In this document: positions 1-11,909 of the stretch, piece after piece
How positions within the stretch are numbered: position 1 is the stretch's first letter
How the letters are laid out: each line of letters starts with the position of its first letter
Assembly: GCF_001640805.2 (NCBI RefSeq)
Contig: NC_066838.1
Coordinates: forward strand, 1,718,367-1,782,366
Source of the DNA: Lates calcarifer
Lineage: Eukaryota; Chordata; Actinopteri; Centropomidae
Length of the DNA: 64,000 nucleotides
Direction: 5' to 3'
Made by a program: the position numbers and the translations under genes
The notes under the pieces: generated by a model
Databases searched by the model: none
Told to the model about the DNA's origin: nothing
The model's input: the letters and a program-made list of their open reading frames with translations, nothing else

Positions 1-217
1 CAAGTCCACATCAGAATGTCATAATCTTTCAGTGAAATGTAGCTTACAGTAGCGCAATGGCTAAACTTAGACTAAATACTTTTTAGTGAATGGGAATTAA
101 TTCATTGACCATCCAGTTGTATGAATATGTTTAATGTGTTGTAAATATGTTGTTGTTGTGCAAAACGCAGCACCCTGTTTTCTTATGTATCATTGTCAGT
201 GGGTTTTCACTGAAGAT

Positions 218-300
218 TGAAGATTCAAGAAGTTTATTGTCATGTACACAGCAAAAACACAGTAGTTACACTGAGCAATGAAATTCTTAGTACATCTCTG
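218..300. repeat. LINE/SINE tail-like short repeat
   Basis: The stretch has the form of a common fish repeat tail: a phrase meaning 'caag-agtttattgtcatgtacacagcaaaa' followed by 'caatgaaattctta'. I recognise it from memory as a widely dispersed teleost sequence, probably the 3' end of a LINE. No coding part is attached. Family name not verified. Confidence 0.45.
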
Positions 301-1610
301 TCCTGGATAACCCTTTAACTTCTAAGAAACTTACACAGCGAAACCTTGATACCCTGATGTGTTTGATGCAAGTGTCTCAGATGACTCACCCAATCTTCTT
401 ACTGATCAATTTTATAATTACTATATTGCACCACCTTCCCTATAGTTTAAGAAGGGAACCATAGTCATACTGTATATTTCTTATAAGTCAGTGCTGATCC
501 TGTTTTTTTTCCTTTCTATTTTTCATGTATGCCACTGCTAGCAATACAGGAATAGCTGCATGGTAGTGCATAAGTGATAAGACTTGAAAGTGCTTTAGTA
601 GTGAAAAATTGAGTATAACAAGAAATCAAGTGAAATGTCCAGTGTTCCAACTTGCTTCCAATGCTTCAGAAGGAAATTCTACACATATCATAGCATTTTT
701 CAATATTTGTGTTTGCTAAGTCAAGTGTCCTGGGCTTTTTGCCTTTATGTCTAAAGTCAAGTTGAGTCCTCAGGCATTAACAACTCAAGTGTCTCAAATC
801 AGACCAGTCCAACTCAAGTCAAAATCAGATTGAAAAGTTCTTGCATTACAATTTTCCTCTGTGCCATGGCAAGGAAATTGCAATCCAAACACAAAACAAA
901 TAAAATAATAAAAATAAAAAAGACAAAAATAGTAAAACAACAACAACAAAAACAAACAAACAAACAAATGCATATATGATGAATGCATATATGGTCTACA
1001 TTCAGGAGAGCGTGGCCTCAGCTGTTGAGAATGTGCATCTATGCTGCTACCACATCCATTGTTTTCTATATAAGCCTGCACACTCAAGGCATCTTGAAGT
1101 GTATGATCACAATTTAATGTAACACTTATGTTGATACATCCATTGTTCAGCAGTAATATACATCATGCTACATTCTCCAGAAAAGCTGCTGCTTTATCAT
1201 AAAGTAAATGCAAACATTAGCATTCTATCGTGCTCACAATGACTACTGCTGCTGTTTAGCAGGTAGGATAATGTTTAGTATATAAGGAAGCCTACATTTG
1301 TTGACTAGAACAAAAAGCAGTCAATAATGATGAACACTTTCTGAAGCACTACAAAGCAATTGTGTTGAAAATCATTGGACTTGCATTTGTATTGATGTTT
1401 TGAACCTGAGACCATGATGAATAAGACAATGATGAATAAGACAGAGTTTGTTGCAGTATTTAAATTCAGATCAATTTTTGGGATGATCACATAATTTTTC
1501 TCAGGGTAAAGCAAGGCATCAAAACATCACCACAGTATTTCTGCTTTAAAGGGTGGATACTAAGTCAAGAAGTCTATGTGGAGCTAACATCTCTTCACCC
1601 AGAGTACAGT
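301..1610. other. Unique AT-rich non-coding stretch
   Basis: No coding exon, RNA gene or recognisable transposon is visible. A purine-rich simple patch made of CAAA and CAACAA units lies at about 900-968. The short ORFs here have biased, low-complexity translations and no domain. Confidence 0.5.
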
Positions 1611-1614
1611 AATG

Positions 1615-1812
1615 AGAATGTCATTAGCTGTGCAGGTATTTGACCTACTAGTGGTTCTAGATGAAAAGTTGGGGCAACTGAAAAGTCTTTATATTGATCA
1701 TCCTGTGGAAACAATAAATATCTGAAACAAATTTCATGACGATCCATTCAATAATTGATATTTCTGCCTGTACCGAAGTGATTGACTGACTGATGACTCT
1801 AGAGCTTTACTG
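1615..1812 (+). repeat. Dispersed fish LINE 3'-UTR-like repeat, copy 1
   Basis: The sequence contains the phrases 'atgaaaagttggggcaactg', 'aaatttcatgacgatccattcaataattg' (split here for length) and 'gactgactgatgactctagagc'. They form a repeated unit common in percomorph genomes, which I associate with L2/Maui-type LINE tails. Similar pieces recur in this window at about 31.5-31.87 kb and 45.23-45.37 kb. It is non-coding. The link to a named family is from memory. Confidence 0.5.
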
Positions 1813-3393
1813 CTGGCATAGCTAAAGATAATACAAGCTGGATTTATACCTGCAAGTAATAATGCTGATGTCCCTCTGCCTTGCACATAAGTGACCCGTT
1901 TCAGCCAGTGGGCTTCAGGTAGCTTGTCAATGGCTGGCAGTGTGGGTTAGCTGTCTTATCAGTGTGATTAAGAATAATATATGCATAAAAATACAACATA
2001 GCATTTGTGGCTTATACTGATTCTTGATTATATGATTCATGCTTCAGAAATTACTGTCCTAATCTTCAGTCTGACATATTTATTTTGCATACATGCATAG
2101 TTATCACCATACCCTGTAGTGTACATTCAACCTAAAAAAAAACAGGTAATCATTCAACAAACAAGATCATTAGTAGGGCAGTAAATCTATATGCAGGTAA
2201 ATAGTGGTATGCCCTACAGACAGCCTTCATCAAAACAGTGAAATAATATGCTGCATTTACGTACATGTTATCCTCTGGCAAGAGCATCATGTATGTTTTT
2301 CTGTTCCTCTCAAAGAGCACAGGTGGACCATCCGTGGGGTGGCAGGCTCTCAGTCGACAAAATTCAAAACATCATCAGGCAGAACAGAGACATTTCTGTG
2401 GCATGTTATTTGCAACAAAGCTGCTTGATTACCCCTCCTGCACTTTCCATTTCATGTAATGGAACAATTAGTTGCACTGTACGCTGCTTGTTTATCTGCC
2501 CACTCACCTCAAAATGGCAAAGATGGGAGTAATTGTGAACATTCACCTGCAGCCACTTAGAGAGAAGCTACAGGGACACATGGCTCTGAGAGGGGATATT
2601 ATTAGATAAATCCACAGTTTTGTCTGAATTTCACTATTGCAGGTCTCACACTAAAATACTTAGCAGTTCAACTCTGCTGCATGGTAATACACTATATGGA
2701 CACACGTTATAGTACAGCCAAAGTGTCACAAAGCAGCAACAAAAGATGTTTCAGCTTTAAGTTTGACTTACACATCTGTGTAAAAGGAAGACCACACACG
2801 CGAGAGAACTATAACTCACACAATGGGGTGGCAATATACCAGCAAATGACCTATAGGGTTATTTTTACAGAAGGACAGGTCTCCTAGAATCATAACTGCT
2901 TTACTCCCCTCTCTGCCTACAGAAGATTTGGCATGCCTTCACTAAATGAATCCCCCTCCAGATATTATGCAGACTGCACTATATATTTTAATGAGATATA
3001 CACAGTTTTATATTAATTATGTACACTTAGTTAAATTAATTAAACCCTATGTATTGTTTATCTGTGCAAATGTTAAAGCTACATAAACATTTTTGGCCAT
3101 TTGGGGACAGAAGAGCTTCACAACAAGCTGAAATACATAACTTTGACATACTGTATATTAATACCTCATAAAGTTATTATCTGTGTTAGCAGTAGATGCC
3201 TGTATACACAGTGCAGCATTGGCTACTCTCTATCAGTTCTCGTTTGGTCTCAACCAACTCACACTGCCACAATGCTCACCAGCTAGTTGCTATCTTTGTG
3301 GAGTTGTTTTGTGCTCTGCAGGTAGCATACATTAGATTTATCAGAGATAAATGTGAGGAAAGTAGAGTTGCAGAGTCGCAGACTTTGCTCACT
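1813..3393. other. Unique non-coding stretch
   Basis: Three overlapping short ORFs at 2204-2532 lie on the same strand in different frames. None has a recognisable domain, and their overlap suggests chance. I see no splice-flanked exon or repeat here. Confidence 0.45.
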
Positions 3394-3424
3394 GTGTATG
3401 TGTGTGTGTGTGTGTGTGTGTGTA
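3394..3424. repeat. (TG)n microsatellite
   Basis: About 31 bases of alternating TG with one interruption by TA near the start. A simple dinucleotide microsatellite, likely length-polymorphic. Confidence 0.97.
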
Positions 3425-3604
3425 TCGTCTTGAAGATGAGGGATCAAACTGATTAGAGTGAGGCAGCAACACACTTGTTGCCATAATAACACACTTGTTA
3501 TTACTAGCACAAAGTTAAATATTAGTGTGACATCATTATACTTTGTTTTCCTATATTAATAAACATCAGTAGCAGCAGATGGAGAGGGCTTGCGGATTAC
3601 CTAA

Positions 3605-4050
3605 CTTCTGGAATGGAGTTCATACTGTGCAGAAAGGGAAGTTGCTGCATGGATCTGCTACCTGTGTCAGTCTCATCAGCCCCACAGTGCTCTGATTCCC
3701 AGGAAAGACTGGAGCATTCTTGTTCAGGAGTGCAAACAAGAGAACATGGCGTTTGAGCCACACTGTGTTTACCCATCCATCCCTGCCAACCTGTGCAGAC
3801 CAGTTGGAGTGCTCTCACTGTTTGATGGCATAGCAATAGGCTACCTGGTGCTAAAGAACCTTGGCTTCAAAGAAGAGAAATGTGATGCCTCGGAGCTTTG
3901 TAAGGACTCATTTACCATGGTTGGCCATCACCCACAATTGGAAGATTATCCATGTTAGTGACAACCTTCTCATCACCCACGAACACATCAAGCAGTGGGG
4001 TCTGTTTGATTTGCTGATCTGTGGCAGTCCCTGTAATGACCATTATCGTT
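3605..4050 (+). pseudogene. dnmt3: DNMT3-type DNA methyltransferase pseudogene, intron-less fragment
   Basis: The translation follows the DNMT3 family from the end of the ADD zinc-finger domain into the catalytic domain. In order it shows W-x-C-Y-x-C (3650-3667), an 'IPRKDW' segment just before the linker, 'YPSIPA', then motif I 'VLSLFDGIA' with 'GYLVLK' (about 3806-3860), 'SELC', and, in a second frame, 'HIKQWGLFDLL' and motif IV 'GSPCND' with the catalytic Cys. The reading frame shifts by one base at about 3905-3925. A stop precedes the match at 3602-3604, and homology ends just after motif IV. The target-recognition and C-terminal motifs are missing, as are the PWWP domain and most of the ADD domain. 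In vertebrate DNMT3 genes this span is divided among several exons, but here it is continuous, so I infer a truncated processed copy. It cannot encode an active enzyme. Residues such as the 'YPSIPA' context look closer to the DNMT3B-like branch, but the subfamily is not certain. Confidence 0.88.
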
Positions 4051-4430
4051 GAAAATGTACTTTTTACACTTTTATATGGTTCAGACTGTGTGAGAGGAAG
4101 GCGAGGGTCTATCAAAATAATTTTTGGTTCATCATTCACCACTTCTATGTTTGAATTATTTTAAAAAATTTGTTGGTTCAAACCATGTCAAACTGAACTG
4201 ACCTTAGAGCTGTCTCGCTGTTTTATTGTCATATCATGTTTGTTGTTTCCAGGAGAAAAGCAAACCTTGATTTATTTTTATTAGGTTAACATCTACTGCA
4301 ATTTTAAAAAAAGTAAAATTCTGTACAGACATAGCTTTTGGCACAGGAAACAGAAGATTAAAACAAACTGTGTCGATAAGAGATCTAGAAGAAATAAAGG
4401 CTTTTTAAGTCTTTATCCCATCCTCTTGAA
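4051..4430. other. Flank of the DNMT3 fragment, nothing recognised
   Basis: Sequence downstream of the methyltransferase match. No continuation of the catalytic domain, no poly(A) tail and no repeat was recognised in it. Confidence 0.4.
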
Positions 4431-4431
4431 T

Positions 4432-4560
4432 ATTGGTCTGCAACTAATGATTATTTTATTGATTAATCCAACCAAATTTTGTCAGTCAGTTATTTGACCC
4501 ATAGTGTCAAACAAGAGTAAACAATGTATATTGCAATTCTAGTAGAATCCAAGGCCTGAA
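4432..4560 (+). mobile_element. hAT-type MITE terminal fragment
   Basis: It begins with 'ctgcaactaatgattatttt' and 'attgattaatc', the usual terminus of a very common fish non-autonomous hAT element, followed by the diagnostic 'tatttgacccatagtgtcaaa' zone. The opposite terminus was not found, so this is a one-ended fragment. Recognition is from memory. Confidence 0.5.
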
Positions 4561-5950
4561 GTGTCTGTCCCATCTGTAATGTCCATGACCATCACCTCCA
4601 CCACCATTTTTTCCAATTTTTTTTGTACACATATGTTCTATGTTTAAACATAGAATAGTGCTCTTTGTGCAAGACATTTTTGCCAACTGTCAATTCATGT
4701 TGCATATTTGTATGTTGTTATTGGGCTTGCTGACAAGACCAGTACAAGAAATAATAACTGCAACAAATTTCAGAGTTTTGTCTCTTGGAGGCTCTGTCAC
4801 AAATTGACATTTTTGAATCCTGTTTTAGGATAACAATGTCAGTTAATGACATACAGATCCCAATTTCTTTGCATATATGTTTTAACACAATGTAAAATTT
4901 TGGATGTCCGGATTTTAAGTTATAAAGCAGTTTAAGTTGGCTAGGAGATGAATGAAGCCGGGCACATGGCTCATGGCTCATCTTGCTGATGGCCCCATGG
5001 CTGATGATGCTCTAGTTTCTGTGCTTTTAACAACAGGTTTACTATTACCTTGCCCTGCAAGGAGTGCCTAAAAGCAAAAAAAATACTTTTGAATATTAAC
5101 TATTTTGCTGGTCTGTGTAATGTTGTATAAGAATGAATACTGCCAACCTCTACAGAACTCTAAAATCCTTCAACTTCTACTCAACTATTGATAGGATAAT
5201 TTTTGGTTATAGCAAATAAATTAATTATTAAATCAAGATTCCACACTAATGGTTAGCATACTTTAGTGAACTAGTTATGGTTTTCATATTTTACAAGTAT
5301 TTTTATGTCACACTGAAAATCTTAACTTGCCAGGTGTTATTTTTTTTTAATGCAAAAGGTTATTTTGTTTTGACGTGACTACATAAAAATAAAGGAATCT
5401 GAATCTAAAGGAATCTTATGTTTTCCAGATGGATTTAATGTATGTTAAAACCCATTACTTCATTTAATCATTACTTGCTTACTTAATATTGATATTTTTA
5501 ATCATATTTTGATTATTTTCCATCCAATAAAAAATAAACTTTTGTGCACAAATTCCCTACAGTAGCAATCCCTTAAAAAAATGTGGCAATGACTTACTGA
5601 GGCTTAAAAAAAAAAACTACTAAAACATCAACATCCTGACCATTTCTACAGCAGTGCTGTGCACAAGAATATGTGATAGCTACTTACACATCAGATATTC
5701 AGAATTATTCCAGGATGTTTTGATCATGTCATGCTAGAGGTCTTGATTGTTCCCATGTGTCAATGAAAAGTACAGGAGGTATGATATCATTATCTGATTT
5801 CCCATCATCCACATTCACAAACAGTCACATTCACAGTCACCATCACTCCATCATATATGCATTTCTTCCTTCCTATTGGTACCACCTGCATCCATGTGAG
5901 CACCAGATCATCTCAGTCCTGATTCCTCTTTGACTGATTTGAAGGCATCT
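4561..5950. other. AT-rich non-coding stretch
   Basis: Strongly AT-rich with scattered poly-A and poly-T runs. I see no exon, RNA gene or clear transposon. A short 'ggaatctgaatctaaaggaatct' duplication at about 5393-5416 may be a retroelement tail. Confidence 0.4.
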
Positions 5951-5989
5951 CCCACGAGGCTGAACACCCGATGATTTATTTATGTCCAG

Positions 5990-7110
5990 ACGCATGATTT
6001 ATTAAAACATACACAATTTGTTAATCCCTTAGAAGAACTGAAAGATGTGGCCCTCCACTGATTCAGTCTAGTCTGCTCATATGTGATTCTGCCTGTGAGG
6101 AATTCAACCTCGGCACCCAATTAGCCCGCTCGATCAAATAATGACGCCAGGAATTACAGAGAGAATGCTCCATCTGTGATTCTCCACTCCACCATTCTGT
6201 GTATACAGCTGTGTAACTTTGCAGGCAGCTAATGATGGGCTTATCCTAATTATTATGGAGTTTGTAATTTCACAACAACCACTCACAGTGTGCACATTTT
6301 ATGGTCCATTGGGAATATGACCAATTAGCCAAGGTTAAGACAACCAAAGTCTAACATAGAAGTTACATTCTGACAAGTACTGGAATACCTTTTCTTGCAG
6401 AGTTTATTACTGCCCCCCTACAGTGTGTGGCAGTTTGAAACCTACTGTAGCACAGCCCAGTGTTTCCTTGTGCACCAAATAGAGAATGGTGCATAGAGAT
6501 GCCAGGTGTGTGCTGCAGAGAAATAAAATGACATCAGTTTAATAAGCTCCTGCCATTTAAAAAGCCCTACCAGGAGGCAAAACCATAAAAAGCTGTGGGG
6601 TGGTTGAGTCACTTGTGTGGAGCTGGAAACTTTTATGTGACACAAGTTAATTAGACATGTTCATCTCTTTCATCAAGGCCACCTTTCTCTGCTAAGGTTC
6701 CATAACTCGATCCGGCATAATGGCAACACACAGGCATTTTGGCACCGGTGTCAATCAATGACACTGGTCTGTGTTAACTTACTTCTTTTGTTGCACGTTT
6801 TTATTCAGAGGCCTTCATTCTTATAAAGAAGCTGAGAAAGGTTTCCCAAATTAATTGGATCAACGATTAAGTGGGAGGCATCCCGCCCCACCGAGCAGAA
6901 ACAATGGCAGAAGAAAGGGTCAACTCAGGCGCCGGCTGAAAATTGACACTTGAATTAGATAATGAAGAATAGAGGGCAGAAGAAAGGGAGACAGGCCTAT
7001 CGGTGTGAGGTCTTCAAGGAGGTCCAGACTTTATCTCGCCTGCTGTGGCCAGAGAGACGGTTTTGATTGACTCATGTTGCTTAGCAATATTGATTTGCAA
7101 AGAAGGTGAA
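5990..7110. promoter_or_regulatory. Candidate conserved non-coding (enhancer-like) block
   Basis: The base composition is more balanced than in the flanks, and there is no ORF, repeat or low-complexity sequence. The block holds many compact homeodomain-type cores: 'cccaattagcccg', 'gatcaaataatgacg', 'cctaattattatgg', 'caattagcc', 'aaattaattggatcaacgat' and 'gaattagataatg'. Such texture is typical of fish developmental enhancers. This is inference only, as conservation cannot be measured here. Confidence 0.35.
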
Positions 7111-8674
7111 TTGTGACATCCGTTGCTTGGTATTATCCTGTTAAAACCAGTGAAAAAGTTTCAAATAAGGATGAAGACCTAGCTTGTACAACACTGGTAG
7201 CAAGGACATGCCATTGTGAAACCCTTGATATCAAATGTGAATGGTTGTCCTTGTGATGATGAAATGCAAAGAAATAGAGAATTTAATTGCTATGTTTTTT
7301 GTCACTGATTAAAAAGACAGAATTAATAAGATAATCAAGAGGCTTTCTGTGTCATGGTCATCAAGTACTGTAGTGTTTTGACTCTGGTCTTTTGAGCATA
7401 TCTTAGGAGATGACTTGTGTGAACTTCAGCATTCATTTTACATCTGTGGTGTTAGCAGAGAATGTGAGCCAGACTCATAACTGATAATTTTCCATTTATA
7501 CAACTGATACTATTTCACAAAGTGTAGTTGTAAGATTTTAAATCAGATCAAGATCTAATTTAGATTTTGGATTTGCGATTGAATTGTCAAAGTAATTCCT
7601 CCTTGACCCCCAGGTCACCCAATACGCAGACATGAGACCACACCTATTTGTAAGCTTTGCTATTTACTTTAAGCTATCTACTTAACAGTCTATAAGAAAC
7701 GTTATGAGTTCAGCATTCACTGGTGGAGAGGAATGCCTATGTTTTGCTTTGAGTTCTTTCTCCTCTTCTCTTCTGCTCAGGTTAGTATGCTAACCAGCTT
7801 GCTTCCTGATAGCTACTCACTGTAGCATCCATGCCCTGAAGAAGTAGCACTGCTCAGATGGTGTATTCTAACCTCTTATACTGCAATGGTTGAGGCTCTT
7901 GGCAAGTGACCATCACCACCACCCACTCCCAACCAGACACCTGATGCAAAGGAAACATTTAACATGCAGTTCCAAGGAAAATAGAGCAGTAGCAGTAAAA
8001 ACAACAGTGATGAGTGTGTGATGACTACCTGACATGAAACTGCCTGCAATGTTCTCAAGAAGTTCGATTTCAATTTGACTGGTTTGAAGTTTCAAGGATT
8101 GGCCGATATGAACAGTGGTTCTAAGAAGTAACCATGACATGTACCCTTATCGTCCTGCAGCCTGGCGATACTCTGTGAAAAATGCTTGTTTTGAGTAACA
8201 AATATTCATCCCCTGTAGGTTTAAAATGTGGCTCTGAAAAGTAGCTACCTTAATCCTTAATGGACTAGCCCTTTCCCTTTGATTAGTCAGTGTTATATCA
8301 TTTACATGTTAGCCAGTGTCCATTTGAGAGGGGGATTATTTTGTTTTGTGCAGTTTTCTTGGATTTATAGTCAGTGTAAAGCAAATTCAGAGATTTGTCT
8401 CTAAACACATTATTTATGTCATAAAATAGTTCCTGAAAAGTAATACGAAGGGCTACTTGTTTGATACTACTTATTTGGCCCTCCGGGCCACTGGCTCTTC
8501 AGGGAAACATTACCTTTAATTTGGCAAACATATCAAAACATCCACAAAGTTCTCAAGCTACTCTTGCAGCATAACTGACTTTCCCAATGTCAATCCATGT
8601 TCCAAACAAAAATAGGATTTTAGGCCTGAATAACTTAGCAGTTGGGTTTTTTAGTTCATTCATAATTGTTCAGT
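7111..8674. other. Unique non-coding stretch
   Basis: No exon or repeat recognised. Two short antisense ORFs at about 7876-8140 overlap in different frames and lack a domain. Confidence 0.4.
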
Positions 8675-8813
8675 TGTTTGTCACTCAAAGCACTTTACAC
8701 TACACGTCACATTCATCCATTCACACACACATTCATACAGCACTTGCACTACACACAAAGGGCTCTAGCACATCCACATCGATCGGCTTTACCTCCTGAG
8801 CCACAGCCGCCCC
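8675..8813 (-). mobile_element. tRNA-derived SINE, degraded copy (reverse)
   Basis: Read on the minus strand it starts with a tRNA-like head ('ggcggctgtggctcaggagg'), matching the A-box region of the copy at 21705, and runs into a CA-rich body and the 'gtaaagtgctttgagtg' end. The B-box part is eroded. Same family as the SINEs at 21705-21968 and 26559-26762. Confidence 0.7.
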
Positions 8814-9190
8814 ACAAGGCAAACAGACACAATAAACATACGAAAATCTGGCAAGGTAAGAAGTTGACGGCAGCATTTACCACAGGCAGTTTAACAACAA
8901 AGTGGAAAAGACTGGAGAGGATTACCGGGCTTTTATCCAGCAGAGGAGTAGATGACAATCAACGAAGATGAGCAGCAGGTGAGTAGGTGGTTTGGCAGGA
9001 GAGTATAAGTAGGTCAGCCATGCCCAGCCATGGACACATACAAAAACATCCAAGCAGACAAGAGAGACAGACAGCTGACAAACACTCAACACTGAAGGAA
9101 AGTATAAACACCAGGGAAACAGAAGGGAGAAATGACAAGCCATATTCAGCCCCTAACAAAATGCTCAAAGGCTATCTCCAGTGAGACCAG

Positions 9191-10161
9191 AGGTCTGTAC
9201 TACGAAGCAAGGTAACTGCCTTATCAGTGTAACTTCAGGAGTAACTTGGTGACATCAGGAGTAAGTTCCCGGTTAACCTGTTCTACGAAAGGTGGATAGG
9301 TTTTACCCGGGGTCTGCTGCCATGGTAATTTACGTTACATCTCTAAACTGCTTCGAGCTGTTTTTTTTTTTTTTGGTGGTTAACTCACTGGTTACTCACT
9401 GTTACCAGTGTTACTTTTACCTAAATACTGCTCAGCTGGAAGATCCAATTGAAATTGAAATGATTGAGAGAGGCTGACTCTGTGGGGCGGGGGTTGTCTA
9501 AAGACTACCACCCCCCCTCCCCCACCAAAAAAACAACAACAAAAAAAGTATGTAGTGGATGGTAGAGGTATGTGGACCAAAAAACTGTGTTTTTTATGCT
9601 CTGCATTTTCCATTTTCAATATCAGTTATTTTAAATTGTATTTTTTTTTTCTCACAGTCAAGCAGCATTATTGTCCTGAAAGACAATATGATGCAACAGG
9701 CTGTTGTAACTGTAGACTACAGACCAAAATATGCATTAATGGTGGGAAATATGAATGAACTTTATAGAATGCTTATATTTCATCCAGGTTCAGTTTCCAC
9801 TGAGGCTGAAATACTGTTAACATGAAGTTCATACTGAACACAACAGCATTACATTCATAGATATACAGCGTGTTCCAGGCAGAACATCATTAACAGTGAG
9901 TAACAGCTCATTTTCCAACATGTGACCCACGTGTTGACTGTAATCCAAGTATCCAAAAAATTATCACATATTTTCAGTGTCCTTACATCTCATATTACAG
10001 ATTAAGAACATGTGAGAAGTCTCCCTGGCTTTGACGACAGCCGCGGTTTTACATTGTGTCGTTAAAGCACTCTTCATCTGAGAGATACGGTGCACGCCCG
10101 TTTTATGCATGTGCACAGGGTTTGTCAACCCCGACTTAAACTCCCTTTGTAGTATAGGCCT
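9191..10161. mobile_element. PIF/Harbinger-like element with inverted termini
   Basis: The left end 'aggtctgtactacgaag' (9191) is an imperfect inverted match to the right end 'ctttgtagtataggcct' (ending at about 10161). Motifs just inside the left end ('gttcccggttaacctg', 'ttctacgaaag', 'tttacccggg') are typical of fish Harbinger-like elements. The length is about 970 bp. No DDE transposase is visible, so it is probably non-autonomous. A neat 130-base exon-like segment (9660-9789) lies inside. The target duplication is not clear, with only a three-base near-match at the ends. Confidence 0.55.
9660..9789 (+). other. Exon-like segment inside the Harbinger-like element
   Basis: A long T-rich tract ending in 'ctcacag' precedes an open segment, and 'ccag|gttcag' follows it, so it looks like an exon with both splice sites. 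It reads through in one frame with pieces such as 'VLKDNMMQQAVV' and 'YALMVGNMNELYRML'. I do not recognise the protein. It could be a relic of an element-encoded gene, or chance. Confidence 0.25.
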
Positions 10162-10397
10162 TAGGGACCATCTAGCAGGGCTATGCTAACATAGACATTG
10201 TCATGTCATTTGATTAGATGGTCAGAGAGCGTACTGGTCAGAGCTAGGAGACTGCATCTATAGCTACTAGTGCAAGCTAAAACATTTTAGTATAGATTTT
10301 GAGCTGTTTTTTCAGTCTACAATGGTTGAAGGAGGAGAAAGAATTCAGTGACTGTTGTGGTTATCTGTGCGTCTTAGTTCCAACAATAAGTCCTTTT

Positions 10398-11036
10398 TAG
10401 AGATGGGCATTTTGATTACTTTTTGAAGTCGATGAATCAAGCCAATTTAAGTCCATTAGTTGTGACGTTATCTTTAGGATGTCCCCTCCACCCAAACCAA
10501 ATCAATAATATGTTGACATGTTTTTTACACTGTAGTGTACAGATGCACTAACTTTACCTCCCAAGCCACTCTCAACAACAACACACCTTAGACTAGCCAC
10601 AATGTTCTCAGCAGTGTATCTCTCATCTGTGCTGCGAGTCTGGAGTACAGAACCAGACATATTTTGGTCATCATCCATGTACGGGCAGGTGACAGTGACA
10701 TAAAACTGATGTGAGAGCTGCAGTGGTTGTTATTGCTACTTTGTTGGCTTCTGTCAAGTTCTTTTTTAGACCTGTAGCTGCTTCATTGTACTTTTTGTCA
10801 ATCTGGCCAATAATGGTCTTCCGTGAAGGCACGATGTATTCAGGTTCCATGAGCCTTTGACAGTGCCACTCCTCTAACAACGCTAAGAGGAAACATACAG
10901 TCTGAAATTATTTAAGTCACCAAAGCAGTTATTTGTTCCTGTTGTCTGCTGTCACGAGTGTTTAGGTACAACAAATCCACAGTGTTTTCCGCTAGCGCTG
11001 GATGTCAGCCGGATGGCTGGACATTAAAACATTTAT
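10398..11036 (-). mobile_element. hAT element copy with transposase remnant
   Basis: The plus-strand left end 'tagagatgggcattttgatt' and much of the body match the hAT element at 30106-31184. On the minus strand this copy keeps coding sequence lost in the other. At 10880-10720 it reads 'EPEYIVPSRKTI', 'IDKKYNE' and 'VAITT', as in Ac/ZBED-type hAT transposases. After a frameshift near 10715 it reads 'YVTVTCPYMDDD', 'SVLQT', 'RYTAENIVASL' and 'GGKVSASV', which are further conserved blocks of the same family. Homology to the sister copy stops near 11036, so the far end is missing or replaced. It is broken and cannot encode a working transposase. Confidence 0.78.
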
Positions 11037-11905
11037 TTTATTATTATTTTATTTTATATGTTTACAGCTTCGTCATTTTATTAGTTAATATTGCTGCTTC
11101 TGCTGGAGATGATGTGTGTGGCTCAGCTGTGGCTGAAGTGTTTGGAGACTTGTTGAATTGTGATAATTGGGTTTTATAGCATTGTTTTAGTAATGGCATT
11201 TATTCTGTGATGCAGAGTTCTGTTATACTGCGTTTCTGTATATTATTGATGGTTTCTATAGATGTCATAATGACAGTATTAAGAGGTGGGTTTATTCAGG
11301 CAGGACACCAGTGAAGGTGTAGTAGCCAAGGTGTGAAATGCACCGCCCACCACTGGAAATACATTATCCTAATGAAATAGTACTGGACCTAAAAATCGTG
11401 CTATCAGTCTAAGAAAGTGTGCATATGTTTTACAGTATGGAACAAAAATATACACATTACTTACTTAAGCCCCACAGTCCTAAAAAAAATACTGAGGTCA
11501 TTACCACTCTGCTCACTCTTAGGGGGATGATGAACCTGATCCACCTCAGTGCAGCCACAGGTGGATTAACTACCATTCAGAGAGTGAGTGTACACACTGT
11601 TGTTTACTTTTCATTCTCAGTAGCTTAGGGGAAGCCTTTGCTCCTCTAGGTGGTCTCTGTGAAGGAAAGACAGCTCTTGCAGTGAGGTGATATATCTGGG
11701 TCATGAGGTAAACCAGTAAGCAAAGCCTCTGCTGTCTCCTTCACACAAACCCTGACCAAGTCAAAACATGAAAGCACACAATGGCAGTGGTGAGGCGGCT
11801 CTCAGCCTCATCTTGCTGCAAAAGTAGAAAGCTGTTTTTCTAATGCTCTACCGACTGAATAGGAAGTTTGAAAAGCCCAGGCTCTGCTTCCCAGTGTTGA
11901 AGAGA
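11037..11905. other. Non-coding stretch beside the hAT copy
   Basis: Begins with a short TTTTA-rich patch. No recognisable transposase continuation, exon or repeat was found. Confidence 0.35.
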
Positions 11906-11909
11906 AGAG

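Noticed and set aside
3283..3510. Antisense ORF with Thr-His repeats
   Set aside because: The repeat is the translated TG microsatellite.
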